64,000 bases of DNA from Batkoa obscura (taxonomy: Eukaryota > Entomophthoromycota > Entomophthoromycetes > Entomophthorales > Batkoaceae): the NCBI GenBank assembly GCA_030770535.1, contig JASVEC010000006.1, forward strand, positions 1,736,001 through 1,800,000, written 5' to 3'. Within the stretch, counting starts at the first letter, position 1. The number at the start of each line of letters is the position of its first letter. Below are positions 47,004 to 59,861 of this stretch, piece by piece. Both the position numbers and the translations under genes were made by a program. The notes under the pieces are model-generated. The model had not been told where the DNA came from, searched no databases, and saw only the letters and a program-made list of their open reading frames with translations.

Positions 47004-47506
47004 CTTATTAGATGATAGAAATCAATTATTAAATGTTGATATTACTTGAGTTATTAATAGCTAAGTTAATAAATAGTCAAAGAGTAAGTAGTTGTAATAA
47101 TAAGTAAAAACTATTATTACACTGCTTGTATTACACAGGGATGGTTAATTGTAGTTTTGGGGCTAACCACTCCCTCCCATGCAGCTATTTATTAACTTAG
47201 TGATATATTAACAATGTAATTATAACATTAAAATAATTTATTTATTTGATAGCAAATCTGTAGTGTTGGCTATAAAGCAGTTAATAATAAATATTTTTTA
47301 ATAAAGTTTTATAAAAATGTATATTTATTTACCTATTACAACTTTAATTACTATCACTATATATGCTATATTGGTAAAAGCCTTGCTAATTCGGGAATTT
47401 ATATTAAATTTGATAGAAATTCCGCTAACTTACAATATAAATTATAATAAAATAATTTAAAAATTGGATAAAAAAATGAAACCAATTCGGACACCCCCAT
47501 TTGTAT

Positions 47507-48247
47507 TATTCTTTCAACTCCTTTCCTCCACACATTTGGGAAATTTCTGATCTATCAATCCTTGATCCTTAAATTGTACCTTTCAACAATACGAGGTATT
47601 GTACTATTGTTTGCTACATTTTCATGTCTATCGCATAATCCCATACCCACTTGGTAGTCAATCCTGGTTCTTGAAAGCCTGCTGATCTCTACTTACGCGG
47701 TCACAACCTCATCCTTACAGAACTTCGCTTTTCCCTTGCCAGATTAACTGACTCTAAGAAAGAATCTTTACACTCAATGATGCCAATCTTCTTTAAAGGG
47801 TATAACAATTCAGTGTTGAAAAATTCACCTCATTTTGTTAGTCCTGTTCAATCTTTGTCTATATCCCTCCTTAATTATTTTATCTCAACTCACCACGCAT
47901 GTCTATGGAGATAAAACACAAAGCTCTTAATACTTTGTAAGATGTTTCTAGTTTTTACACAAACCATTTGGGAACGCGGAGTAATATACCATAAGTTCTA
48001 TAAGCTATTTGAATTACATGATAAAAGTTAAGCTTTTACATTGCAGATAACACAAGATAAATTGATTTAATGTAATACAGTGACAATTCTAATAAATAAG
48101 GATCAAAGATAAGGACACTTTAAATTCAACTATACGTTTTAGAGTTGGAACATTTAAATTGAATAACAAGAACTAATTAAAATTAGAATAGTTCTTAACA
48201 TGAGTGGTATAGATTAGATATAAAAGATAATCTTATAACCTTTTATC
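47507..48247. other. GC-richer patch and AT-rich spacer
   Basis: At 47515-47940 base composition is clearly less AT-rich than around it, with short coding-like runs in several frames and no continuous gene. It looks like the worn remnant of a mobile element or gene. The rest is AT-rich and precedes the 7TM gene. Confidence 0.4.
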
Positions 48248-49200
48248 ATGTTTTTTATAGCTTGGGAGTCAAAATATTCTGGATTATTTTGCAGTACAGG
48301 CTTTATTGATTTAATTACAAGTATAGCCTTTATAACTATTTTTTTTTAATATTCTTTGCAGCTAAAGTTCCAAAAAAGAGTAAAGATATCATTTTGATTA
48401 TTATGATAGCTTCAGTAGAGTACCTTGGTCCAACATTGATTATTATCGAAGCGATTTATAAAAGAAGTACCGGTCATAGATTTATTGAAATGGATGCAGG
48501 ATGTAATACATCTGGTTTTCTTTACTTATTTACTATTTTTATTGAGATAGCATTAAGTGCTTCATTAGCCGTCGAAAGATTATCTTTATTTATAGTTTCA
48601 AAAATTACCAATAGTTTACGGCTTTATTTAACCATTAGTTCCTTAATATTGATTACACTATTCATTTCTAATTCAGCTACCAATAACTTCGAGCTAACTG
48701 AAGATAAGTTCACTTGTATATTTAATGTCACAAATTCTATTTTAGCTAGCTTTACTTTTTTTTATTCTCTGATTATTGGTAGTATTAATCTAACCCTTGT
48801 GATAAGTTGTTATTATCAAATAACGAGAAAAGTCAATAACACCCAAAATTTCCTTAATTTAAAGGATACGAACAATGAGACTTTGAAATTTCAATCAAGA
48901 GCTTTTGAAAATGCAGTTTGTAAGATATTCATTATATTATCTATCTATGGGATAAATATGGCTTTCTCATTGCTTTCTTTTTTATTAGAAGGGGTATTTC
49001 ATTATTCTGGTAATTTACAGCATAAGGGTTTACTTACTGTGTTTCATTTTACTACTGCTATTGGCTTTCTTATTGGGGTTATTACAACTTCAATTGTTAT
49101 TGTATTTACGCATACTGGAATTTTGATAGAAACTGGGAAGTTTTTAAAGAAGGTTAAAAGATTATTTTCTGTGTTTGTAATTATAAAAAGTATTTTGTAG
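48248..49200 (+). CDS. 7TM receptor-like protein, family 2 (2 or more exons)
   Basis: Main exon 48362-49200 encodes six to seven hydrophobic segments: KSKDIILIIMIASVEYLGP, LYLFTIFIEIALSASLAVERLS (an ERL motif at the end of TM3), LYLTISSLILITLFI, LIIGSINLTLVISCYYQITRKV, FIILSIYGINMAFSLLSFLLEG and FLIGVITTSIVIVFTHTG. A 41-bp intron (48321-48361) joins it to a short exon from the ATG at 48248 and gives 303 aa. The 5' end is uncertain because TM1 is poor in that model and an upstream exon may be missed. It is paralogous to the gene cut by the right window edge (shared CYYQITR-x-VNNT and FTHTGI). It is a receptor-like membrane protein of unknown ligand, distinct from the pair at 1.3-3.9 kb. Confidence 0.72.
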
Positions 49201-49300
49201 TTGAGTTATAATTATTTTGACTTTTATATACTTAAATTTTTTTTAAAACTTTATTTAAATACATATTTGGTGCTACTATAAAGATATCAAAAGGAAGAAC
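49201..49300. other. 3' flank of 7TM gene
   Basis: Short AT-rich spacer between the 7TM gene and the next MITE; nothing else is seen. Confidence 0.4.
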
Positions 49301-49408
49301 ATATGGGGGTGTTTTTTTTTGGCTTTACCACTTTTTGCATATTTTAAGCACTGTTTGAGCGGAAAAATTGCTATTAAAATTCTTAAACACAAAAATACAT
49401 CCCTCTAT
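49301..49408 (-). mobile_element. MITE copy
   Basis: Reverse member, 108 bp, ATATGGGGGTGTTTTTTTTT at the left, ATACATCCCTCTAT at the right. It lies 100 bp after the 7TM gene. Confidence 0.9.
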
Positions 49409-49863
49409 GTATGTTTTTGTTTATTATTTTGTTCATTTTTAATGCAGCATAAAATAGCAAAAATATTTGCAAAATATTGAAACAAAAAGAACATTGTCAT
49501 GCTTTAAAAAACACATAATAATACGTATATATAACTTAAGCAACTGAGTTGTATAAAAGAATAGCATATGAAAGACAATATGTTTCATTTATAGCTTTTT
49601 TCAATAAATGCAAAATGATAACTTTTAAATAGTGTAATCATAATTAATTGAAAGCGGTTAAACGTAACAACTAATTAAAAATTTGTCAAATTCAACTCCA
49701 AGTTACTATGAAAATTAAATTAAAAACGTCCTTAACCAATAATATATCTTAAATTTCAATACCAACCCAAAAAAATTTTTTGCTTCGAAACTAGAATAAC
49801 TTAAAAAAAATATAAACACCTTAAACCGTGAACAAATTCTTTAAAAACTCTGAGGTTAGATAA
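49409..49863. promoter_or_regulatory. Upstream region of the SRPK gene
   Basis: AT-rich spacer that must contain the SRPK promoter. No specific site is seen. Confidence 0.4.
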
Positions 49864-51547
<1,684 letters not shown>

Positions 51548-51648
51548 TAAAATTAATTAGATATGCTATATTCTAGAGATCAGGTATATTATATATATTA
51601 TATCATACTATATTATATCAAATACATTATATGATATATTATATGATT

Positions 51649-54330
51649 TTATTTAAACCATTGTAATATAGATTTAAACCAATAAAAATTAAAAAGGGAA
51701 TGAGTTTGATTGACTTTAAAGTAACGAAATAGAATAAAGGTACTTGAAATTAATCCAGTTAAAGCCACAGCATAATAAACGTTGGTTCTAGTTAATACTC
51801 CATGATTTTTACGTCTTATATCGTTTAAACCAGGTATTACCCCATTTCTATTAATATAATAATCAAGTATTAATTAACGGAATCATAATCAAATTACCTA
51901 TTCATTGCTACTGAAGCAAATAAATTAAATAGTCGATCTAAATCTCCATTTTTTACAGAGATTTTAACTGGCATAGCAATCTCATTTTTTTTACAATATT
52001 CTTCAGGTTGATCATCGATCCTCTATTATTAATTTATAAATAAAAATAAGTTTTATTAATTTATTTTTATTTTACCTGACGAACAGTTTCTAAATCAGAT
52101 TTCGTAGCAACAATAACATAAGGTATGTGGTCTAATTGATATTGTTCCTAATAGAATTAATAAATATAATATAATCAAAATGAATTAAGGGTTACTCTCA
52201 AATGTAAAATAGTTAAAAAAGAGTTAGGATCTGCTGAGTCATAAACTAAACATAAAAGATCACATTGTTCTAATTTTCTAATATTTTGTAAAATAGCTGC
52301 TTCATAATTGGCCCCTACTTCTTCTAACTAAAATTTATATTAAAAATGGAATTAGTACATTTATTATTAATTATTCTTACCACTAAATATTTTTCAACTC
52401 CTAATAAATCTACTGGATTAATCACTGTAAATGGTTTAACTGTAGATTTGTAAGCTGGATTAAATTCTTTTTTAACAAATGCTTTCAATAATGATGTCTA
52501 TAACAAGCAACTATTGGTATATTTTTTATTATTTTTTATATTATTGATTACTTTTCCTGACCCATGACCACCTAATACATACCCAAAAAACACGTTTCTT
52601 CTGAATACTTTATAATTCTTATATTGACTTAATAGGTGATTGGGTGCAACTAATCGAATGCCGTTTAATGGATTTTCATCAAATCCTAAATAGGCAAGGT
52701 AGGATAATGTAGTTTGATGATCTTGTAATGTAGTTAAACTATTTATATTATTTAATATTGATTATTATTAATTAATAGTATATAGTTTTATTACCTCCAC
52801 ATAGCTAAAAAGCCTTGCAATGTTACTGCATTAGATTGATTTGTTACTACATTATCTGGGAAATCACTTTTGTCCCATGGAAATTTAACTGTTTTTGGAC
52901 ATAGTTCAAATAAGTCATTTAATTCTTGTTCATTTAACGCTCCGTCATTATCCTATTCATTATTGTTAATACTATTACTTAATATATTTTAATATATCAA
53001 CTTACTTTATCATATGCTTTAAAAATTTCAGTAAAAAACTGATAACCAAATGGAGATAATTCTACAGTACAATTAGAAGGCACCTCAAAGCTAAATATTA
53101 ATTCCATATGCTATATATATAATATTATATAAGCAATTACTAAGGACGGACATAATTTTCATTTAAGTTAAGATCCAAATTATAATGAAACTTTTTTAAT
53201 ATTGTCCATACAGTTTCTAATCTTCCATTTTTAATAAAGATTCCTATTAAAAATAAAAATCCAAATAATGTAAATCCTTCTTCATGAATTCCATTCATTT
53301 CGTTTTCTCTAATGACTTGCTTAATGGATTGTAATTCGCTTTCACTTAATGGGGCATCAAAACATTTTTTCTATTTATTTATTATTTATTATAGTTATTA
53401 TCACATTATCTATTTGTTAATTACCTGAAATTCATTTAATTCATAATCATTTAAAATATCATCTTTATCAAGATCAATTAATGAAAATATTCTTTTAAAA
53501 GCATTATAACAAGGTTTAGTTAAAGTCTATAAGATAAATTATTAAATTAATAGCAAACTTAAATGTCAAAATTACTTTTTCATTATAATCATATAATGGA
53601 TTACTAGGATATAATACTGCTTTTTGTGCCAAATAAAATACTTCCGAATGGTTAATCAATTCTTTTGAACTACATTCCATACAACCTTCAATTTCTTGAT
53701 ATAAATTCATTAATGGTAATACTTCTTCTTCAAAGGATATAGGTGAATTTGATTCCATTTTTAAATCTTCTTTATTTCCTATTATTATTATCGGTATCTA
53801 TTTAATTAACATGTATTCGATATATTCATTTTAATATAAAGTCTTACTTTCAAGTCTAAGCTTTTAACCAAAGTCAACCAATAATCTGGTATTTTCAAAA
53901 AGGAGTCTCTATCAATACAGGAATAAATTAAACATAACACATCACTTTTTTTCAAGTCATTAATTATTTGATCCCGATATTCCACTTTAGCTAGAATAAT
54001 AAACTTAATAAATACTTTTTCTCTAAATTAGGAGATAAAACTTACATGAAGAATCTTTAATATGAGCAGTAATGTTTTCCAAAGTAACTTCTGGAGGTAT
54101 AGTAACCTCAGGTAAAATTTCCTGCACCTGATGATATAAATTAATACTTGAATCCATTTATTGATAATCTTATTGAACTTACGCTATTAACAAATTGATC
54201 CTTAATCAAGCTCATTATCAAAGTACTCTTTCCAACACCATCTATAAATCACTTTGGTTTATTATTTTGATTTATTATTATATTAGTTGTAGTTACCCTC
54301 TCCAGCTATTAATATTTTAATTTCCTGCAT
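51649..54330 (-). CDS. GEM1: Mitochondrial Rho GTPase Miro/Gem1 (about 15 exons)
   Basis: Tail-anchored GTPase of the outer mitochondrial membrane, controlling mitochondrial morphology, transport and, in fungi, the ER-mitochondria tether. Read on the minus strand with about 14 short introns: first GTPase domain (ILIAGEDGVGKSTLI, IIIIGNKEDLKM, ECSSKEL); two EF hands (IDLDKDDILNDYELNEFQ and AYDKDNDGALNEQELNDLF) with their helper regions (LFGFLFLIGIFIKNGR); second GTPase domain (GYVLGGHGSGKTSLL, VIVATKSDLETV); and a C-terminal transmembrane helix (YYAVALTGLISSTFILF) followed by a short tail. Domain order and the length of roughly 600-630 aa match the family. One splice junction near 53125-53160 is uncertain because its donor is not canonical beyond GT. 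The start ATG is 54328-54330. Confidence 0.9.
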
Positions 54331-54531
54331 TTTTTTATGTTCCAATTTTTTTTTACGAGTCTAAAAAATGCCATCAATCAGTAATAAGAAATTAATAGTT
54401 GATTTAATTCAGACAATTTTTGCAAACCCAAAATTCCAATTCAAACCAAAATTTTTACCAATTTTTGAAACTTTGCTTTTTTAATAACAATACCACCATT
54501 ATCAATTAAACAAACAAACAGTTAAATCAAA
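54331..54531. promoter_or_regulatory. Divergent promoter Miro / IMP3
   Basis: Only 201 bp separate the two start codons, so both genes are driven from one short AT-rich region. Confidence 0.6.
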
Positions 54532-55343
54532 ATGGTCCGTCAGTTAAAGCATCACGAGAAAAAGTTGTTAAAGAAGGTTGACTTTTTAAATTGGAAGAGT
54601 ACAAATAACATTCGAGAAATTGAAGTTTTGAGAAGATACCATGTCCAAAACCGAGAAGATTATACCAAGTAATTACAAGCTAATAAATCAATAATTATAA
54701 TCTAATTTCTGTAGATACAATAAAATATGTGGTCATATACAAATGGTAATTAACAAGTTAAGTTTATTGAATGATAAAGATGAATATCGTCGTGAAAAAG
54801 AGCAAGCTTTATTAGAAAAATGTTATAATATGGCCCTTATTACAAGCAAATCTTCTATCTCAGTATTGGATAAAATTACTGTTTCTGCATTTTGCAGGTA
54901 AAACAAAAAATTTATCGAAAGTCATAATAGTATATTAAATGTTATTATAATAATAGGAGAAGATTACCAGTTATTATGTGTCGATTAAAGATGAGCGAAA
55001 CTGTTAAAGAAGCTACTAGATTTATTGAACAAGGACGTAAGGAATTTAACTATTGATAAATTTCAATAAAATATTTAAATTGAATTTAGATGTTCGCGTT
55101 GGACCAGATTGTATTACCGATCCAGCTTATTTAGTTACACGGTAAACTTGGCTAGTATTTTTATAATAATCAATTAAACCTTTTATAGTTCAATGGAAGA
55201 TTTTGTTACATGGGTAGATACTTCTAAGATTAAGAGAAAGATTATGAAATATAATGATAAGGTAAAAGAGAATTTAAATAATAATAGAATAATTTTTACT
55301 AATTTAATATATTTTTTAGTTGGATGATTATGATCTCTTATAA
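54532..55343 (+). CDS. IMP3: U3 snoRNP protein Imp3 (6 exons)
   Basis: S4-domain protein of the small-subunit processome needed for 18S rRNA maturation in the nucleolus. Five short introns are removed to give 182 aa, the family's normal size. The N-terminus reads [20 protein letters not shown], followed by [17 protein letters not shown]. The S4 RNA-binding fold is in the second half ([53 protein letters not shown]), and the end reads YNDKLDDYDLL. This is one of the best-conserved eukaryotic ribosome-biogenesis proteins and every block is recognisable. The last exon is only 24 bp (55320-55343). Confidence 0.95.
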
Positions 55344-55426
55344 ATTTAACCCTTTGTCTTTTGATTTATAGAATAAAAAAATATATTATTAAAATAAAAA
55401 CGTTCTATTTTTTTAATAATTTATTA

Positions 55427-56452
55427 TTAGCAATAGGTGCCCATGGGTATATTCCACACTTTAAGATGCATATTTAAATTCAATAAATAAGACCTTGAAG
55501 CTGAGCACATTGGATCTTCTTTTAAGTTATCATTACATAAAATAGTAGTTTTGGGGTCCGAAATATATAACTCATTACCATGGTGATGGAAACCCAAAAT
55601 AGCAGGAGGAGAATGAGGAATAGGATCATTTCTATTAGTAACACGAATAATTTTTAATTGATTTTGTTGAATCAAATTCACAAAATTACTATTCCCTATT
55701 CTTGGTTGACCATAAGTATAAACTGATAAGCTATTGCTATTTAAGTTAAATTCTTGCTTTAAATATAAAGCTGCTAATACCGCCATTGAACCCCCTAAAC
55801 TATGACCAGTCAGAATAATATGATAATCTTTGTACTTGGTATCTTTTGAATATAACTTTTTTAAACTTAATATGATATTCTTTTTTAATGACTCACTACA
55901 TTGAAAAAAGCCCCTATGAATTCTAATGTCATTTTTATTATCACTTTTAGTTACATTATACGCTTCAACTAACTGATAATTCAATTTAAAAAGTTTAAAG
56001 TCTGAGATAAAGTTATGAAATTGATTACTACCACGAAAAGAAATTATAATTTTTTTTTCCATTTCATTAAGGGCTATAAAACTTCTTGTTTTTATACTTT
56101 TATTTTCAAATAAATCAATAATTTGAACTGTTTGATTTGGATTCAACTTACAATGTAAGTCACAATTCCATTGTTTAATAGTAGAAATATCTTTACAATA
56201 AGCTGCTCCAGCATAATGGGCATAATATTTGGCTTCTTGAATTACACTAAAAGGTGCAAGTTTTAGTTGACGATTGGACTTTTTTTTATTGAAATAATCC
56301 CAAAAACTATTACTTTCTTTAGTTCCTTCTATAATCGTGTTATTTGATAAAGTATTGTTATTCAATGTAATGTTATTATTATTATAAAAAGGCCATACCA
56401 AAAAAGAATGAATTGTTGAACAATAAAAATAAATAAACAACAAAAGATGCAT
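55427..56452 (-). CDS. Secreted class-3 (fungal-type) triacylglycerol lipase, intact
   Basis: Extracellular alpha/beta-hydrolase acting on acylglycerols. Single exon, 341 aa, with a signal peptide at the ATG (MHLLLFIYFYCSTIHSFLVW), then an Asn-rich linker with several N-glycosylation sequons. The core shows YYAHYAGAAYCKD, KKIIISFRGSNQFHNFISD, the nucleophile elbow ILTGHSLGGSMAVLAALYL (Ser218), VYTYGQPRIGN, RVTNRNDPIPHSPP (Asp276) and FHHHGNELYI (His near 290). Cysteines are placed as in Rhizomucor-type lipases. It is the only one of the three lipase-like genes here with a complete triad. It probably serves nutrition or host invasion; the stop is 84 bp after IMP3. Confidence 0.93.
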   Translation of the reverse strand: MHLLLFIYFYCSTIHSFLVWPFYNNNNITLNNNTLSNNTIIEGTKESNSFWDYFNKKKSNRQLKLAPFSVIQEAKYYAHYAGAAYCKDISTIKQWNCDLHCKLNPNQTVQIIDLFENKSIKTRSFIALNEMEKKIIISFRGSNQFHNFISDFKLFKLNYQLVEAYNVTKSDNKNDIRIHRGFFQCSESLKKNIILSLKKLYSKDTKYKDYHIILTGHSLGGSMAVLAALYLKQEFNLNSNSLSVYTYGQPRIGNSNFVNLIQQNQLKIIRVTNRNDPIPHSPPAILGFHHHGNELYISDPKTTILCNDNLKEDPMCSASRSYLLNLNMHLKVWNIPMGTYC

Positions 56453-57075
56453 ATTAATTTCAATTAATTAGAACTTAAACTATTTAAGTGTTAAAAAAGT
56501 AAATAAAAATATAGAAAAATAAGAAATGAGATTGTGTTTATTTTATTTTATTAACTTATTGTTATTAACATTTTAATGAATTAAAAATAAATCATCATTT
56601 ATTAATAACCCTTAGGGATTCCTATTTTTAGTATCTTTTCACCTATTTTTTTATTGAAATTGTAAATAATTAATACATGGTTATTCTTCAATTCATTGAA
56701 TTTTCCAATTATTAGATAGTTTACCTTATTTAGTAAGCCAATATTAGAGAAGTAGCGGACTAACCTATATTATTTATTTCTTAATATTAAATGTTAAAGT
56801 TACTCCGAAGTAGTAATTATAGAAAATATTGGAATATCAAAGATTGAGTAAGGTTATCTCATATCTTTAATATTGTTTACTTAATTTTATAGTTTTTTTT
56901 AATGATTATAAACGTAATAGGGATGCTGAAGTAGATAAAAAACTAATATAAAACAATTAAAAGTGCTTTATATAATACTTTCCTAACTAATCTACTTTAC
57001 TTAAACATTATATTACTTTTTTATAATTTATAACTATAAACTAATAGTTGGTTAAATCAAGTATATTTGAATAGT
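56453..57075. other. Upstream region of the lipase
   Basis: AT-rich; contains the lipase promoter. Nothing else is seen. Confidence 0.45.
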
Positions 57076-57179
57076 ATATGGTGATGTATTTTTTGTTTAA
57101 GAATTACTAACAATTATTTTACTCAAACAGTACTTGAAAAATAGAAAAAGGGATGAAATCAAAAAAAATATCCCCATAT
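57076..57179 (+). mobile_element. MITE copy
   Basis: Forward member, 104 bp, somewhat diverged in the core (CTCAAACAGTACTTGAAAAA), ATAT flanks. Confidence 0.88.
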
Positions 57180-57677
57180 CATTACTAAAAGTGTGATTTA
57201 TTATTTAAATACTAAAAAATTAAAACAAATTTTAGTAATTAATATTATAAATTTGAAAACTGGTATCTAAATGTAGTTAAAATAACAATAAGAAGCTGGA
57301 TTATTAATATCTTAATTATTTTTATTGTTAATTAAGATAAATATTGTAATTTTTTACAAAGTTACGTTTATAATGAAAATTTGAATTATTAAGCATTTAC
57401 ATTAAAATAATAATGACTATAGCCCTATTTTATTTATTTAAAAGGTATATAATATATTGATAAATTAAATAAGTTATAGTTACTATCGTGAAAAGAGTTG
57501 TGATTATAATATATTGCTTAATCATGGAACTAAAGTAAATAAAATGTGGATAAATTTCAAAGAGTAAATAATCAAAAAATTTAAAATAGAAAATAAAATT
57601 TCATTTCTTTTATAGTTTTATAATACAATATATTGTGTTATACTATATTACTTAATTATGGAGCTAAAGTAAAAGAA
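57180..57677. repeat. Spacer with imperfect direct repeat
   Basis: A run of about 37 bp (ATATTGCTTAATCATGGAAC... near 57510) recurs at about 57643 (ATATTACTTAATTATGGAGC...). Otherwise AT-rich. Confidence 0.5.
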
Positions 57678-58036
57678 ATGCGATCAAATGTAAAAAGAGA
57701 AATATTTGAACGATACAAGATAAACCAATTTTTAATTATTTTTACTTCTTTTAAATGTTTATTAAGTGGTTTCCTTCCTCAATTATTTTTATGTAAGTTA
57801 AATAGAAACCTCAACTATATATATTTTTAATCTTTTTATTAAGATTTTTGCGATGGCTGTACTTTCCTTGTATATTTGCCAGTTTCTCGAATCAGTCTAT
57901 TTTTTATCCTTATACTAATATTGAAGTAATTAAAAATGTTTAATTATTATCTTTTATTTGTGATTACTCCGTCTACTCTATTTTCTTTATTATTGCGACA
58001 AGTTGAAGATTATCCACCTCCAGATGATGGGGAGTA
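57678..58036 (+). CDS. Possible small multi-exon gene, or relic (uncertain)
   Basis: From the ATG at 57678 an open run (MRSNVKREIFERYKINQF, then hydrophobic) reaches a good donor (TTATGTAAGTT, about 57790). After an acceptor at about 57844 (TTTATTAAG) there is another coding-like, Phe/Leu-rich run. A last open run ends VEDYPPPDDGE at 58036. I could not find one spliced reading that joins all parts with certainty, and I recognise no family. It may be a small membrane protein gene or decayed coding DNA. Confidence 0.25.
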
Positions 58037-58191
58037 AAGTCGTTACCTATTTCTAAATTTAATAAATCAATCCTTTTTTTGATAATAAAAATTCTATTTA
58101 ATGAAACATTAATTAAAAATTATATTGAAATAATCAACTACCACTAGACAATTATTTTAATTGATAAGTTGAATAAAAGTTCCATTTTTTT

Positions 58192-58299
58192 ATATGGGGG
58201 ATGTATTTTTGTGTTTAAGAATTTTACTAACAATTTTTCCGCTCAAATAGTGCTTAAAATATGCAAAAAGTGGTAAAGCCAAAAAAGATACCCTAATAT
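58192..58299 (+). mobile_element. MITE copy
   Basis: Forward member, 108 bp, ATATGGGGGATGTATTTTTG at the left, CCCTAATAT at the right. Confidence 0.9.
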
Positions 58300-58355
58300 T
58301 GTGAAATTATAAATGTTATTTTTGAAGCAATTAATATTTTATGGAATGAATTTTT

Positions 58356-58463
58356 ATATGTGGGTATTTTTTTTTGGCTTCATCACTTTTTCCATCTTTT
58401 GAGTGCCATTTGAGCGGAAAAATTATAAGTAAAATTCTTAAACACAAAAATATATCCTCATAT
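58356..58463 (-). mobile_element. MITE copy
   Basis: Reverse member, 108 bp, diverged left end (ATATGTGGGTATTTTTTTTT), right end TATATCCTCATAT. It lies 56 bp after the previous one. Confidence 0.88.
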
Positions 58464-58602
58464 TTTAAAAAAGCTCAAATCTTTTTTATGGTTAAAGAAT
58501 CTATATTTTAAATATCATTTGAATCCTATAATAAACTACTATCATTTTATCAACTTGGTATATTTTTTGAAGTATTTAATTTAAACGTAAATTGGTTAAA
58601 AT

Positions 58603-58709
58603 ACATGGGGGTGTTTTTTTTGGTTTCATTATTTTTTCCATTTTAAGCGTTGTTTGAGCGGAAAGACTGTTAGTAAAATTCTTAAACAAAAAAATACATT
58701 CCCACATAT
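58603..58709 (-). mobile_element. MITE copy
   Basis: Reverse member, 107 bp. The flanking tetramers are ACAT on both sides (ATACAT-GGGG and TCCC-ACATAT). This supports a 4-bp target duplication that is not always ATAT. Confidence 0.9.
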
Positions 58710-59861
58710 TCTTTTGAAAAGTATAAATCCTTTTTAAAATAATTATAAGTTTCTTTAATAAAATTAGATATTAATTTCTAGCAAGTTAATATGAACATAT
58801 GCTTTTTTCAGGCTTTGAAATGACAAAAGTTTATTATAATACTAAATTAATAATTGAAACAATAGTTATAATGAAAGTTAGTTTATTTACTAAATTTGAT
58901 AAATAAGGTAATGTAATAATCTAAAATAATGAATGAGTATCACATCAAATTCGATTTCTTAAATCACGCAACAATCTTGGAAAGTTTTGCAATTTATTGA
59001 TACCTTATATTGGCATAAAGGAGGTTTATAAAGATAATATACCTCTACACAAGCATTTAAAAACCAGCATTAGTTCAAACAAAACAGTAACAAGAAGGAT
59101 CTAGAAAACTAGTAAAAGCAACAACTAGCTATAATAAACAAATTTATATTGTTATTAATGTAAATAACAACTTAAAAATCAATCACTGTTTTTGATTTTT
59201 ACTTATTTGATCATGCTTTTGCTTGATTGTCAGGTATATTTATATGGTACCTAAAGTCATTTGAATCGTTAAAAAACTAATTTTACTTATTTGATGGTTT
59301 ATTATTTCTAGATTCAAACTATGATTAAACTAAAATCTAGAATATATGAAAAAAACATTAGCTTTTATGTATTGGTAGTAAATATCACTAAAAGTTGAGT
59401 GTTGAGTTAAATATGCTACTTGAAATTAGTTACAAATAAATTTGATTTTGGCATAATCAAAGATTAATATAAAATCATTTGCTTTTTATTCTTATTTGAT
59501 CATGTAAGTATCTTTTTTATTCTCTTAGCTAAGATTTCTTTATTACCTTGTTTCTTTGACAAAATAAACGTGAGAAGATGTGATCATCCCATTATTTCAC
59601 CTAAAAAATTTAACACCTTTTTGATTAATTTAGTATCAATATTAGTTTTTTAAAATCTCATGATAAACATTCGACAAAACAACACCCTGATTTTTTTGCT
59701 CGTGAAATAATAAACAAGAACAATTTACTAAATTTATATCATCTATTATTCAATCTCAATTAGCAAATCAATTGTTATATTTTATTGAAGTCAGCTATAA
59801 ATAGCTTTACTTTTGTCTTTTAAGGTATTTTTTTAAATATTGTAAATTGTTAAATACCAAA
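58710..59861. other. AT-rich spacer before the Aurora-like gene
   Basis: No gene is seen; the last few hundred bases are presumed promoter. Confidence 0.45.

Larger units (their letters stand above)
45388..47506 (+). mobile_element. DDE-type DNA transposon, near-complete, source family of the MITEs
   Basis: About 2.1 kb with imperfect terminal inverted repeats: ATATGGGGATGTATTTTTTT at the left, and at the right ATGAAACCAATTCGGACACCCCCAT, whose reverse complement begins ATGGGGGTGTCC. The left 103 bp are a complete member of the MITE family. One transposase gene fills the middle and an untranslated 3' region of about 500 bp follows. A partly deleted relative lies at 21552-23093. The flanks are ATAT (left) and ATTT (right), not a perfect target duplication. 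Confidence 0.85.
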
